NCBI GenBank assembly: GCA_009493725.1
Contig: VOGB01000004.1
Location: forward strand, 558,001-622,000
Direction: 5' to 3'
From: Pseudoramibacter fermentans
Lineage (GTDB): Bacteria; Bacillota; Clostridia; Eubacteriales; Eubacteriaceae
DNA: 64,000 nt
Position numbers and translations under genes: made by a program. The notes beneath the pieces are model-generated. The model was given only the letters and a program-made list of their open reading frames with translations. It made no database searches and was not told the DNA's origin. Numbering within the stretch: the first letter of the stretch is position 1; each line of letters opens with the position of its first letter. Shown here in pieces: positions 9,078 through 18,895 of this stretch.

Positions 9078-10340
9078 GTGAAAAAGAAAATCAACACGAA
9101 AAGCACGGTTGGATTTTTCGCTTTTGTTGCCATTCTTATATTTTGTATGGTTGTGCTTTTCCACGGTATTTCAGTTGGCGTGTACGATATCGGGAATATC
9201 AAGGAAAATATGCATTACGGTTTGGATTTGACAGGCGGCGTCAACGTGGTGCTTCAGGCAAAGCCGACTAAAGGGAAAAAGCTGACCGACTCGAAAATGG
9301 AAGGAACGGTTTCAGCACTGAAAAATCGTGTCGATTCTCTCGGCGTATCGGAAGCAACAGTGACACGTCAGGGGAAAAACCGGATCCGCGTTCAGATTCC
9401 TTCGATACAAAATCAACAGGAAGCACTTGACTTGATTGGCCGAACCGCTCAGCTTAAATTTGTCGGGCCGGATGGCAAGACTATCTTAACTGGCACCCAC
9501 GTGACAGATTCAAAGGCTGTTACACAGAAAACGAGCAGCGGGGTCGAACAGCCTGTTGTCACATTAAAATTTGACAGCAAGGGGAAGAAAGCATTTGCCG
9601 AAGCGACACAAAAGTATATCGGACAGCAGATTACCATTAAATTGGACGACGAAGTTATTTCTTCGCCAACAGTCAATCAGGCGATTACCGATGGCGAAGC
9701 CGTCATCGAAGGCAGCTCTGATATGGACGAAGCAGGGAATTTGGCTTCTTTGATTCGCGGCGGGGCGCTGCCGGTTAAGCTAACTACAGTTCAGGCGTCG
9801 ACAGTCGGTCCGACTTTGGGGGCCAATTCACTCGACCAGAGTATTTTTGCCGGTGTGATTGGGGTCGTAGCCGTTCTCGTTTTTATGCTCGTCTTTTACA
9901 GAGGACTGGGCATCATTGCAGATTTAGCATTGCTGGTTTTTGTTATGCTCGATTTAGTGGTGATGTCTTTAATGAACGTCACATTGACACTGCCAGGGAT
10001 CGCCGGCATGATTTTGACCATTGGGATGGCTGTTGACGCCAATGTCATCATTTTCGAACGAATCAAAGAAGAATCGAGAAACATGGGACAGTCACTTTCC
10101 AGTTCAGTGAACGCTGGGTTTAAAAACGCGATGCGTTCGATTGTCGACTCAAATGTGACCACCTTGATTGCTGGTTTCGTGCTCTTTTTCATGGGGACGG
10201 GCTCAGCTCAGGGGTTTGCTTTGACGCTGGTCGTCGGGATTATTCTGTCGATGTTTACGGCTGTTGTCGTGACTCGTCAGCTGATTAAATTGTTCTTAAA
10301 TACCAATTTAATTCAGAATCCAAAATTCTACGGTATATAA
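9078..10340 (+). CDS. secD: Protein translocase subunit SecD
   Basis: The 420-residue membrane protein works with SecF to drive proton-coupled export through SecYEG. One membrane segment at about 10-30 is followed by the SecD signature GLDLTGGVNVVLQ, an external P1 domain, and five more segments from about residue 260. The RND-type motif GMAVDANVIIFERI lies in the C-terminal membrane domain. It starts with GTG at 9078, right after the gltX stop, with AGAGGA as ribosome binding site inside the gltX end. secF follows after 12 bases. Confidence 0.95.
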   Translation: MKKKINTKSTVGFFAFVAILIFCMVVLFHGISVGVYDIGNIKENMHYGLDLTGGVNVVLQAKPTKGKKLTDSKMEGTVSALKNRVDSLGVSEATVTRQGKNRIRVQIPSIQNQQEALDLIGRTAQLKFVGPDGKTILTGTHVTDSKAVTQKTSSGVEQPVVTLKFDSKGKKAFAEATQKYIGQQITIKLDDEVISSPTVNQAITDGEAVIEGSSDMDEAGNLASLIRGGALPVKLTTVQASTVGPTLGANSLDQSIFAGVIGVVAVLVFMLVFYRGLGIIADLALLVFVMLDLVVMSLMNVTLTLPGIAGMILTIGMAVDANVIIFERIKEESRNMGQSLSSSVNAGFKNAMRSIVDSNVTTLIAGFVLFFMGTGSAQGFALTLVVGIILSMFTAVVVTRQLIKLFLNTNLIQNPKFYGI

Positions 10341-10352
10341 TGGAGGGCAGAA

Positions 10353-11318
10353 ATGAACGTTGAGAAAAAAATTCCGATTATTGAAAAGACTAAAATCTGG
10401 CTCTCTATTTCACTGATTATGATTGCGGTTGCAGTCGGTGCGATCCTGATTCGAGGATTGAATTACGGCATTGATTTTGTCGGCGGCACCATCGTGACGA
10501 TTGATCTGCATCAGACCTTTAATACCAAGGACATCAGAACGATTACGAATGCCTATGATAAATCGGCTGATATCACTTATTCGGGCAAAAAAAAGCATGA
10601 GGTCGTAATCAGCACAAAAGAAAGTTTATCGAACAGCCAGCAGAAAAAATTATTTGCGTCTTTTAAGAAAAAATACAATTTGAGTAACAAGGATTTGGTC
10701 TCAGTTGATAACATTACCGCCAGTGTGGGGGCGGAAACGACACGGAATACGATAATTGCATCGATTGTGGCGGTCGTCTTGATGCTGGTATATGTGACGA
10801 TTCGATTTGAATTTTATTTTGGATTGTCTGCGGTGTTGGCGTTGATTCATGACATAGTTATCGTCATTGGCGTCTACGCATTGTTCCAAATCCAAGTCAA
10901 TTCTCCGTTTATTGCAGCGATTTTGACGATACTGGGTTACTCGATTAACGACACCATCGTTGTATTTGACCGCATCAGAGAAAACGAGGGCTTTATTGGC
11001 ATGAGCAACGAGCAGGAATTAAGCAATTTAGTTGATATCAGCGTGACGCAGACCATGAGGCGAAGCATCAATACGGTTGCGACAACGTTGGTGGCAATCA
11101 TCGCGTTGTACATTTTCGCTGTCGACGCGATACGTGATTTTGCGCTGCCGTTGATCGTTGGGATCGCTTGCGGGTGTTACTCTTCGATCTTTGTAGCAAG
11201 TCCATTGTGGGTCATTTTTCAGAAAAAATCATCCAGATCTAAATTTAATACAAAAATGCAGAAAAGATCACGGCGCGGACAAAAGAATCGTCGGAAAGTT
11301 GAAAAGATTGAAGTCTAA
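10353..11318 (+). CDS. secF: Protein translocase subunit SecF
   Basis: SecF has 321 residues and partners SecD. The first membrane segment is followed by GIDFVGGTIVTI (SecF form of the D1 motif), then an external domain and five further segments. The D5 motif GYSINDTIVVFDRIREN is intact. The tail is strongly basic (Lys/Arg-rich after about residue 290), as expected for a cytosolic end. A GGAGGG site precedes the ATG. A hairpin with a short T run follows. Confidence 0.95.
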   Translation: MNVEKKIPIIEKTKIWLSISLIMIAVAVGAILIRGLNYGIDFVGGTIVTIDLHQTFNTKDIRTITNAYDKSADITYSGKKKHEVVISTKESLSNSQQKKLFASFKKKYNLSNKDLVSVDNITASVGAETTRNTIIASIVAVVLMLVYVTIRFEFYFGLSAVLALIHDIVIVIGVYALFQIQVNSPFIAAILTILGYSINDTIVVFDRIRENEGFIGMSNEQELSNLVDISVTQTMRRSINTVATTLVAIIALYIFAVDAIRDFALPLIVGIACGCYSSIFVASPLWVIFQKKSSRSKFNTKMQKRSRRGQKNRRKVEKIEV

Positions 11319-11328
11319 TGATGAAATA

Positions 11329-11356
11329 AAGGTCGAACGTAATTGTTCGGCCTTTT
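11329..11356 (+). terminator. Terminator-like hairpin between secF and recJ
   Basis: The stem AGGTCGAAC (11330-11338) pairs with GTTCGGCCT (11345-11353), nine pairs with one G-U, followed by only four T. It sits about 15 bases before the recJ ribosome binding site, so it is probably partial and lets some transcription continue. Confidence 0.65.
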
Positions 11357-11381
11357 GTTATCTGTAAAAAGGAGAAAGTCA

Positions 11382-13457
11382 TTGCAAGAGATATGGTGTG
11401 AGCGAATTGATTCCAGCCAACCTGAATTAGCGGCTGTGATCGATGAAATTGCAGAGGAATGCAATATTCCAAGAGCTGTTGCAAAAATTGCTGCAGCACG
11501 GGGGTGCCGAAATGGCATGGAGGCCATGGCTTATTTAGAGCCCAACGTAGAGGATTTTCACAATCCATGGGATCTGCCAGATATGCAAAAGGCTGTTGAG
11601 CGGATCTTATCGGCCAAGGAAAACGGTGAAAAGGTCTGCGTTTACGGTGATTACGATGTCGATGGCACAACTGCCGTATCGATTTTGGTCGATTATTTTA
11701 AATCACTCGGTATGGATGTCATGCACAAAATTCCCAATCGTTTAATCGAAGGGTACGGCATGAACATTGAGGCCGTTCGCAAATTAATCGATTGCGGCGT
11801 GAAGCTGATCGTGACGGTTGATAACGGCATAGCAGCGAAGGACGAAATTGCCTACGCTGCAGAACATGGAGTTGATGTGATTGTCACAGACCATCACGAG
11901 TGTCAGGGAGAACTGCCGAAGGCAGTCGCTGTGATCGATGCGAAACGTCCCGATTCTCAGTATCCATTTTCTGAACTTTGCGGCGCAGGCCTTGCCTTTA
12001 AATGCGTGCAGGCGTTGGAGGAAGCGCAAGGCCAGACGCGCGATTTGAGCAATTATCTGGAATGTGCGGCGATGGCGACGGTCGCGGATATTGTGCCGCT
12101 TCAAGATGAAAACCGTCTAATTGTTAAAATGGGTATTGAGTCGATTAATACCGATTGTAAAAATGCTGGGATTCAGGCGCTGGCTCAGGTTTCAAATGTG
12201 CAGGAAGTGACGTCGGGTAATATTGGTTTTGTATTAGCACCTAAGATTAACGCGGCAGGCCGGCTGGGCGAAGCGGACTGCGTTGTGGATTTGTATACGA
12301 AAAAAGAGGCTGTGCAGGTCAATCAAGTTGCAGAATTCTTAAAAGACGAAAACGAAAAACGTCAGGAAATTGAAGCTCAGATTTACAATGAAGCGGTGCA
12401 GGCCATTAAATTGCAAAAGAAATATCAAGAAGTTTTTATCTGCGCTGCTGGGAAAAATTGGCATTCGGGCGTGATTGGCATTGTCGCCAGTAAAATTCAG
12501 GAAATTTGGTATCACCCTGTTATTGTGATGGGAATCGATGAAGACGGGATTGCAAGAGGGAGCTGCCGCAGTGTTGAAGGCATTAATATTTTCGAAGCGC
12601 TGTCGGGCTGTTCCGAGCTGTTCGAAACCTATGGCGGTCACGAGATGGCGGCCGGGTTTTCAATTAAAGAGGAGAATATTCCTAAATTAGAATCATTTTT
12701 GAAAGAATGGGCCAAGAAAAATCATTCGAGAATAAATCTGATTAAAAAAATTTATTACGACGGCGATCTTTCAGAAAACGATATTGACTGGGAATTGATG
12801 GATTGCATTTCCATGTGTGAACCCTACGGCGTGAAAAATCCGAGCCCGCTTTTTCGGTTAAGCCATATTCATCCCGAGGAAGTTAAAACGATGGGACAGG
12901 ATCAGGCGCATTTAAGCTTTAAAGATGGGGATTTTAGGTGCATTGCCTTTTCGCAGGGGAAACTGGCATCCGCTTTACTGAGAGACTATGACGAAGGCAT
13001 CGATGTTTTGGCTGTTCCAAAAGTCAATCATTTTATGGGAAACGATCAAATTGAACTGATGGTAAAAAATATTTTAATTCCAGAATTATTTGATCATGAA
13101 AAATGCTGGCAATATTTGAAAATCCTCAAAAATGCGTCGGATGCTGTGATCAAGGAACTGCCGATTTGGCAGTACGATCAAAAAGATATTTTACCGAATC
13201 GGGAAGAAACGGTTTGGGTTTATAAAATGTTGAAAAAATATGCAGAAAATGGCGTGAAATTTGATGCCTTGATGGATCGGAATAAAACCTTGAACTGTTT
13301 TAAGCTGCTTGCGATATTGGAAATATTTAATGAAATCGATGTGGTTCACTCAAAATTGAAGAAGGGGATCATATATTCAAAGATTCCGAAAGAACAACAA
13401 AAAAAGGATATAAAAAAAGCAGAGTTAGTGATAAAATTAAAAAGAAATATTAACTAG
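11382..13457 (+). CDS. recJ: Single-stranded-DNA-specific exonuclease RecJ
   Basis: RecJ is a 5'-3' single-strand exonuclease of recombination and mismatch repair, from the DHH phosphoesterase family. GDYDVDG at 89-95 and DHH at 170-172 supply metal ligands; a DHHA1 segment with GGHEMAAGF lies near the middle and an OB-fold region follows. The start is a TTG at 11382, because AAAAGGAG at 11367-11374 sits seven bases upstream; the open frame to 11343 runs back into the hairpin. Length is then 691 residues. The C-terminal roughly 120 residues are Lys-rich and less conserved. Confidence 0.92.
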   Translation: MQEIWCERIDSSQPELAAVIDEIAEECNIPRAVAKIAAARGCRNGMEAMAYLEPNVEDFHNPWDLPDMQKAVERILSAKENGEKVCVYGDYDVDGTTAVSILVDYFKSLGMDVMHKIPNRLIEGYGMNIEAVRKLIDCGVKLIVTVDNGIAAKDEIAYAAEHGVDVIVTDHHECQGELPKAVAVIDAKRPDSQYPFSELCGAGLAFKCVQALEEAQGQTRDLSNYLECAAMATVADIVPLQDENRLIVKMGIESINTDCKNAGIQALAQVSNVQEVTSGNIGFVLAPKINAAGRLGEADCVVDLYTKKEAVQVNQVAEFLKDENEKRQEIEAQIYNEAVQAIKLQKKYQEVFICAAGKNWHSGVIGIVASKIQEIWYHPVIVMGIDEDGIARGSCRSVEGINIFEALSGCSELFETYGGHEMAAGFSIKEENIPKLESFLKEWAKKNHSRINLIKKIYYDGDLSENDIDWELMDCISMCEPYGVKNPSPLFRLSHIHPEEVKTMGQDQAHLSFKDGDFRCIAFSQGKLASALLRDYDEGIDVLAVPKVNHFMGNDQIELMVKNILIPELFDHEKCWQYLKILKNASDAVIKELPIWQYDQKDILPNREETVWVYKMLKKYAENGVKFDALMDRNKTLNCFKLLAILEIFNEIDVVHSKLKKGIIYSKIPKEQQKKDIKKAELVIKLKRNIN

Positions 13458-13472
13458 AATGTGGGGATTACA

Positions 13473-13991
13473 ATGGATTTAAAAAGTAAAATTGCAATTT
13501 ATCCTGATTTTCCAAAACCAGGCATTAGTTTTAAGGACATTAACAGCTTAATTAAAGACGGGGAAGCCTTTCACGAAGTAACCGATCAGTTTTATGAAAT
13601 CGCAAAGGCTTTGGATGTGAATGTCGTCTGCATTCCGGAAGCGCGAGGCTATATTTTCGGCTCAGCTTTGGCGTACAAATTAGGCGTTGGTTTGGTGCCG
13701 ATCCGCAAACCGGGGAAACTGCCAGGCGAAGTTATGGCAAAGTCTTACAAACTGGAATACGGTGAAAACACTGTTGAAATTCAGAAAGATGCCATTAAGA
13801 CAGGCGACCGTGTCTTAATTATCGACGACCTGCTTGCCACGGGCGGTACCATGAAAGCAGCAATCGATTTGGTTGAATTGCTTGGTGGGGAAGTCTGCGG
13901 CGCGCTGTTCATGATTGAATTGACAGATCTTAAGGGCAGAGAAGCGTTAAAAGACTACTACGTCCAGTCATTGATTCAATTCCCTATTTAA
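13473..13991 (+). CDS. apt: Adenine phosphoribosyltransferase
   Basis: The 172-residue enzyme salvages adenine to AMP using PRPP. The PRPP-binding loop is VLIIDDLLATGGT, and the N-terminal IYPDFPKPGI segment is typical. The ATG at 13473 follows GGGGA; an in-frame GTG at 13461 overlaps that site and is less likely. recJ-apt-rel is a well-known Firmicutes order. Confidence 0.96.
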   Translation: MDLKSKIAIYPDFPKPGISFKDINSLIKDGEAFHEVTDQFYEIAKALDVNVVCIPEARGYIFGSALAYKLGVGLVPIRKPGKLPGEVMAKSYKLEYGENTVEIQKDAIKTGDRVLIIDDLLATGGTMKAAIDLVELLGGEVCGALFMIELTDLKGREALKDYYVQSLIQFPI

Positions 13992-14035
13992 TAGAACTTT
14001 ATAGAACGTCAGAGCTACGGTAAGAGGAGGTGCGC

Positions 14036-16213
14036 ATGGCAACAGAAGCAGTCAAAAAAAAGATAGACAATATCATTAAAATCGTTGAAAAGAATGACCC
14101 CGATGCCGATCCGGATATGATTATGCGCGCTTTTAACCTAGCGGATCAGGCACATGCGGGGCAAAAGCGGAAATCAGGTGAAGACTATATCATTCATCCT
14201 GTTGCAGTGGCTTATATTTTGGCCAAATACAGGATGGATACGGAAACCATTTGTGCCGCCCTGCTTCATGACGTGATCGAAGACACAGATACAACGCATG
14301 AAGAAATTGCCACGATGTTTAATCCTAAAATAGCGGACCTGGTTGAGGGCGTGACGAAAATTGGGAAAATCGATTACCAGTCGAAAGAAGAAAGCCAAGC
14401 GGAATATATCCGAAAAATGGTCATGGCCATGTCAAAGGATATCCGCGTCATTTTGATCAAGCTGGTCGACCGTCTGCACAATATGCGGACATTAGAGTAC
14501 ATGACCAAAGAAAAGCAGAAGGAAAAAGCGCGGGAGACCCTTGATATTTACGCGCCGATTGCCAATCGACTGGGGATTCAAGCCATTAAAGCTGAGCTTG
14601 AAGATTTATCCTTAAAATATCTTGACCCTGAAGGCTATTACAATTTGGTTAAAAGTGTAAAAGCCAAAAAACAGGCTCGAGAAGAATACGTCAATCAAGT
14701 CATCGATATTTTGAAGAAAAAATTAGCAGAGGTCGATATTCCATGTAAAGTGTACGGCCGCTCCAAACATTTTTATTCAATTTATCGTAAAATGAAGGCG
14801 CAGCACCGAAAATTCGACGAAATTTACGATTTGGTCGCGGTTCGTGTCATTGTGAATACTGTAAAGGAATGCTATGGGGTTTTGGGACTGGTCCACACAG
14901 AATGGAAGCCAATTCCAGGCAGATTTAAAGACTATATCGCCATGCCAAAGCCCAATATGTATCAATCCATCCACACGACTGTGATTGGGCCGAACGGCGA
15001 TCCTGTAGAAATTCAGATTCGAACCAAGGAAATGCACCGCGTCGCCGAATACGGGATTGCAGCCCACTGGAAATACAAGGAAGGCAAGGGCAGCAGCAAA
15101 AATTCCAAGGACGCGCATTACGAGAAAAAAATTGCCTGGCTCAGACAGATTATGGAATGGCAGCAGGAGCTCGACAACGCCGGCGACTTATTGGAAACAA
15201 TTAAGGTCGATCTGCTGAACGAAGAAGTTTACGTTTTTTCACCAAGAGGCGATGTGTTTGAGCTACCAGTCGGGTCATGTCCCCTTGATTTTGCCTATCG
15301 CGTTCACAGCGATATCGGGAATAATTGTGTCGGCGCAAAGGTCAACGGCAAAATCGTGCCGCTGAACTACGAACTCAGCAATGGCGACATTGTTGAAGTT
15401 ATGACTTCAAAGCACAGCAATGGCCCAAGCCGTGACTGGTTAAACTTCGTTAAAAGCGCTCACGCGAGAAATAAGATCAAACAGTATTTCAAGCGTGAGA
15501 CAAAAGAAGAAAACATTGAAAAGGGCAAATTAGCGCTTGAAAATGAATTAAAGCGGCAAGGGCTTCAGGACTCTAAGCTTGGCAATACGACCGAACTGGA
15601 AACTTTGTGCAAGCAGCTGAATTATAAAACAGTAGACGATCTTTACGCTGCGATTGGCTACAATGGCATTAAGATGGGAACTGTTTTTACAAAAATGAAA
15701 TTGCTCTTCCCAGAGGTTTTCAAAGAACAAGAACCCGAAATTGCCATTAAAAAACCGACAAAAAAGGAAAAAAATAATTCCAATATTTTGGTTGCGGGGC
15801 TGAACGATATTGATGTGCATTTGGCGAAATGCTGCAGCCCAGTTCCAGGGGATCAGATTATTGGACATATTACCCAATCCCACGGTATTACGGTTCACCG
15901 TACAGATTGTCCCAATGTGCTGCACATTGACGCCGAAAAGACGGTTGATGTCGAATGGAATCGATTTGGTGTATCAGGTAACTTTAGTGCAGAAATCAGC
16001 ATTCAGGCCGATGAAGATCCCCATACACTCATTGAAATCAATAAAGTATTTATTGAAATGGATATTCCTTTAACGGCGCTGACCGCACGAAATGACAGAG
16101 GAAAATTCGATTATTTTGAAGCTGTTTTTGAAGTCAAATCGAGAAGAGAATTGAATTTAGTGATTAAAAACATTAAAAAAATTCCTTCTGTATTAGTGGT
16201 TAAACGTATATAG
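14036..16213 (+). CDS. rel: Bifunctional (p)ppGpp synthetase/hydrolase, Rel family
   Basis: The 725-residue protein makes and degrades the stringent-response alarmone. The hydrolase HD domain has LLHDVIEDT with His78-Asp79. The synthetase domain follows with RFKD at 296-299; RFKD rather than EFDD is typical of bifunctional enzymes. TGS (VFSPRGDVFELP), a zinc-finger-like region (LAKCCSPVPGD) and a C-terminal ACT domain complete it. The ATG at 14036 lies five bases after GAGGAGG. dtd begins nine bases downstream. Confidence 0.96.
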   Translation: MATEAVKKKIDNIIKIVEKNDPDADPDMIMRAFNLADQAHAGQKRKSGEDYIIHPVAVAYILAKYRMDTETICAALLHDVIEDTDTTHEEIATMFNPKIADLVEGVTKIGKIDYQSKEESQAEYIRKMVMAMSKDIRVILIKLVDRLHNMRTLEYMTKEKQKEKARETLDIYAPIANRLGIQAIKAELEDLSLKYLDPEGYYNLVKSVKAKKQAREEYVNQVIDILKKKLAEVDIPCKVYGRSKHFYSIYRKMKAQHRKFDEIYDLVAVRVIVNTVKECYGVLGLVHTEWKPIPGRFKDYIAMPKPNMYQSIHTTVIGPNGDPVEIQIRTKEMHRVAEYGIAAHWKYKEGKGSSKNSKDAHYEKKIAWLRQIMEWQQELDNAGDLLETIKVDLLNEEVYVFSPRGDVFELPVGSCPLDFAYRVHSDIGNNCVGAKVNGKIVPLNYELSNGDIVEVMTSKHSNGPSRDWLNFVKSAHARNKIKQYFKRETKEENIEKGKLALENELKRQGLQDSKLGNTTELETLCKQLNYKTVDDLYAAIGYNGIKMGTVFTKMKLLFPEVFKEQEPEIAIKKPTKKEKNNSNILVAGLNDIDVHLAKCCSPVPGDQIIGHITQSHGITVHRTDCPNVLHIDAEKTVDVEWNRFGVSGNFSAEISIQADEDPHTLIEINKVFIEMDIPLTALTARNDRGKFDYFEAVFEVKSRRELNLVIKNIKKIPSVLVVKRI

Positions 16214-16222
16214 GGTCAAGTG

Positions 16223-16675
16223 ATGAGAGCAGTTATTCAAAGGGTATCTGATGCCTCCGTTCAGGTTGACGGTCAAGTGATTGGCAAAATCGGGCGGGGC
16301 ATCTGCCTTTTAATCGGTTTTGAACAATCGGACCAGGAAGCCGACATGGATTATATCATCAATAAGACGCTGAATTTGCGTATTTTTGAAGATGAAAATG
16401 ATAAGATGAATTTGTCTTTATTAGATGTTCATGGCGAGCTTTTGGTCGTGTCACAGTTTACGCTCTACGGAGATTGCAGAAAGGGACGGAGACCGAGCTT
16501 TTCAAAAAGCGGTGACGTTCAGACAGCGCGGCAGAATTATTTGAGATTCAAAGAAAAGATTAAAAACGCTGCTGCTGACCGCGTTGCCTTTGGTCAATTT
16601 CAGGCAGATATGCAGGTTCAAATTCATAATGATGGGCCGGTTACGCTTTTGCTTGATAGTAGGAAATTATTCTAA
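16223..16675 (+). CDS. dtd: D-aminoacyl-tRNA deacylase
   Basis: The 150-residue enzyme hydrolyses D-amino acids (and glycine mischarged on tRNA-Ala) from tRNA. MRAVIQRVSDASV at the start, SQFTLYGD in the middle and NDGPVTLLLDS (the Gly-cisPro substrate gate) near the end are all present. The ATG at 16223 is preferred over an overlapping GTG at 16220. The rel-dtd pair is conserved in Firmicutes. Confidence 0.95.
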   Translation: MRAVIQRVSDASVQVDGQVIGKIGRGICLLIGFEQSDQEADMDYIINKTLNLRIFEDENDKMNLSLLDVHGELLVVSQFTLYGDCRKGRRPSFSKSGDVQTARQNYLRFKEKIKNAAADRVAFGQFQADMQVQIHNDGPVTLLLDSRKLF

Positions 16676-16685
16676 GTAAACAATT

Positions 16686-17309
16686 ATGATAAAGATAAAC
16701 AGATATATGGTTGGTCCGCTGATGGCCAATTGCTACCTGGTTTGGTCTGATTCGGATCATCAGGGTGTGATCATCGATCCAGGCGGATGGACAAAACAAA
16801 TCGAAAAAGACATTGAGGACAATCAGGTCCAGGTCAAGAAAATTCTGCTGACACATGGACATTACGATCATATGGCAGGACTTCCGCAGGCCAGCGCCTA
16901 TACGCATGCCGACGTCTGTATTCACAGAGACGATGCGGATTGTTTATCCTCACCGGGTAAAAACATTTCCCTGCTGATGGGGCGGTCCGCCGTTTTCCCG
17001 GCTGCGGATGAGCTGCTTAAGGATGGCGACAAAATTGAAATTTCTCCGGAACTTTCGTTTTCGGTGATTCATACGCCGGGGCATACCCCAGGAGGGGCCT
17101 GCTTTTTGACGAATCAGGAAATGTTCACAGGGGATACGTTGTTTTTTGGCTCTGTCGGACGAACTGATTTTCAAGGCGGCTCTTATCCGGATATCATCAA
17201 GTCCGTTAAACGTCTGCTGACATATCCAGATGATATCGTTGTTTATCCGGGGCATGGCGAAAAAACGTCAATCAAATTTGAAAAGATGAATAACCCTTAC
17301 GCACAATAG
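16686..17309 (+). CDS. MBL-fold metallo-hydrolase (glyoxalase II-like)
   Basis: This is a 207-residue metallo-beta-lactamase-fold protein. The zinc site THGHYDH at 56-62 is intact, as are GDTLFFGSVGRTD and the terminal YPGHGEKT. It resembles the short YqgX/GloB-like hydrolases often found after rel and dtd in Firmicutes. A thioesterase role on small thioesters is the family expectation, but the substrate cannot be read from sequence. No strong ribosome binding site is visible, so translation may be coupled to dtd ten bases upstream. Confidence 0.85.
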   Translation: MIKINRYMVGPLMANCYLVWSDSDHQGVIIDPGGWTKQIEKDIEDNQVQVKKILLTHGHYDHMAGLPQASAYTHADVCIHRDDADCLSSPGKNISLLMGRSAVFPAADELLKDGDKIEISPELSFSVIHTPGHTPGGACFLTNQEMFTGDTLFFGSVGRTDFQGGSYPDIIKSVKRLLTYPDDIVVYPGHGEKTSIKFEKMNNPYAQ

Positions 17310-17312
17310 CTT

Positions 17313-18779
17313 ATGAAAATAGAAGAAATTGATCAAGTTGTATTGATAATGCCGGACGTTCCGTCTTGGAAAAACGGTGCACGCGAACTGACAAAATCCT
17401 TTTTTCCCAATGCGAAGGTTGTTTTTGAAGGGGCAGGAGATCTTGTCATCCAGACGACGGTTCAGTCTGATCAAATCGTGTTTGCAGCACAATTCGATCA
17501 GCAAGAATTGAAGCGAGAAACTTATCGTATTTCAGAAAAACCCGTTGATTCTAATGAATTCAAGGGGTTTTTTTATCGTTTTATGTCGGATATCGCTTCG
17601 CACACCCTGCCTTGGGGAAGCTTGACCGGTATTAAACCCGTAAAAATTACACACGAGCTGCTGCTTCAAAATCGCCACGACGAGGCACTGGCGCTGAAGG
17701 ATTTTAAAGATCAGTATTTTGTTTCAACGGAAAAGGCTGAACTTGCCCTCGACATCGCAAAAAATGAAATGCCGATTGTTTATCCAAATGATTCAAAAAA
17801 GATTTCGCTTTATATTGGCGTTCCCATTTGTCCGGCAAAATGCGCATATTGTTCTTTTGTCTCCACGGTTGCAGACAAAAAGGGTAAATTATGCGCGGAT
17901 TATTTGCGAGCGCTTTTGATCGAAATAAGGGCATTTGCAGAACTCATCCGCGATCAGCGGCTTTCAATCGACACACTGTATATTGGCGGAGGCACGCCGT
18001 CGATCTTTTCAGCTGAGCAGCTTGACGCGTTATTAAAGGCAGTCTCCAGCGAATTTGATTTGTCGAATATTCGGGAATTTACGTTCGAAGCTGGGCGCCC
18101 GGAAACGACAACGCTCGAGAAACTCAAGCTCCTGAAGCAATATCATGTCAATCGACTCTGCCTCAATCCTCAGAGCATGAACGACGCTACACTGCGCGCA
18201 GTGGGAAGACTGCACACGGCTGAAGATATCCGAAATGTCTATCAAATGATAAGAGAAATCGGATTTGACTGTGTCAATATGGATTTAATCGTTGGACTCA
18301 ACGAAGAACGGCCTGAGATAGTCCTGTCTTCTTTGCAGAAGGTCATTCAACTGCATCCCGAAAATTTAACCGTCCACAGCCTTGCGATTAAAAAAGGATC
18401 GAGACTGAGAGAAGAAGAAGGGTGTCAGTACGAGCAGATTTACTCGAAGGATTTTTACGACGAAATCTCAAACCGCCTGAAAAGCTCGGAATATCGCCCG
18501 TATTATCTTTACCGCCAAAAATACGCACAGGGTAACGGAGAGAATATCGGATACTGCTTAAATGGCAGCGAAGGGATTTACAATATATTAATGATGGCAG
18601 AGCGGCAGACGATCATCGGCATTGGCGCTGGCGCCACAGGAAAAGTGTATCATCCTGAACAAAACCGGCTTAATAAAGTCTACACTGTTAAAGATATCCG
18701 AACGTACAACGCGCGGGCAGAAGAAATTATTGCGAAAAAGATAAAAGCCTATCGACAATATTTAGAAATGGATGATTGA
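17313..18779 (+). CDS. hemZ: Coproporphyrinogen dehydrogenase-like radical SAM protein HemZ
   Basis: The protein has 488 residues. The radical SAM cluster motif is C173-PAK-C177-AY-C180, preceded by YIGVPICP. TLYIGGGTPS, typical of the HemN/HemZ/HemW class, follows, and the roughly 160-residue N-terminal extension is what separates HemZ from HemN and HemW. By family it is an oxygen-independent coproporphyrinogen oxidase, though many members are not proven to act in haem synthesis, and no other haem genes are present here. It starts three bases after the preceding hydrolase. Confidence 0.88.
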   Translation: MKIEEIDQVVLIMPDVPSWKNGARELTKSFFPNAKVVFEGAGDLVIQTTVQSDQIVFAAQFDQQELKRETYRISEKPVDSNEFKGFFYRFMSDIASHTLPWGSLTGIKPVKITHELLLQNRHDEALALKDFKDQYFVSTEKAELALDIAKNEMPIVYPNDSKKISLYIGVPICPAKCAYCSFVSTVADKKGKLCADYLRALLIEIRAFAELIRDQRLSIDTLYIGGGTPSIFSAEQLDALLKAVSSEFDLSNIREFTFEAGRPETTTLEKLKLLKQYHVNRLCLNPQSMNDATLRAVGRLHTAEDIRNVYQMIREIGFDCVNMDLIVGLNEERPEIVLSSLQKVIQLHPENLTVHSLAIKKGSRLREEEGCQYEQIYSKDFYDEISNRLKSSEYRPYYLYRQKYAQGNGENIGYCLNGSEGIYNILMMAERQTIIGIGAGATGKVYHPEQNRLNKVYTVKDIRTYNARAEEIIAKKIKAYRQYLEMDD

Positions 18780-18804
18780 CGTGTCACGTTAATCCTTTGT
18801 GTGC

Positions 18805-18833
18805 TTGACGGAATAATTAATAATGCATATAAT
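18805..18833 (+). promoter_or_regulatory. Sigma-A promoter for aspS
   Basis: TTGACG (18805-18810) and TATAAT (18828-18833) are separated by 17 bases. The leader to aspS is about 55 bases and shows no T-box. Confidence 0.8.
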
Positions 18834-18895
18834 AAAAAAACATGAAATTATGCCTCTTTGAGGGCTTTGAATAGAATTAGGAGGAAGATTGTCAA

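Noticed and set aside
11245..11670. Minus-strand open frame of 141 codons over the secF end and recJ start
   Set aside because: It is antisense to two conserved genes and rich in His, Arg and Pro, as expected from reverse reading; no homology recognised.
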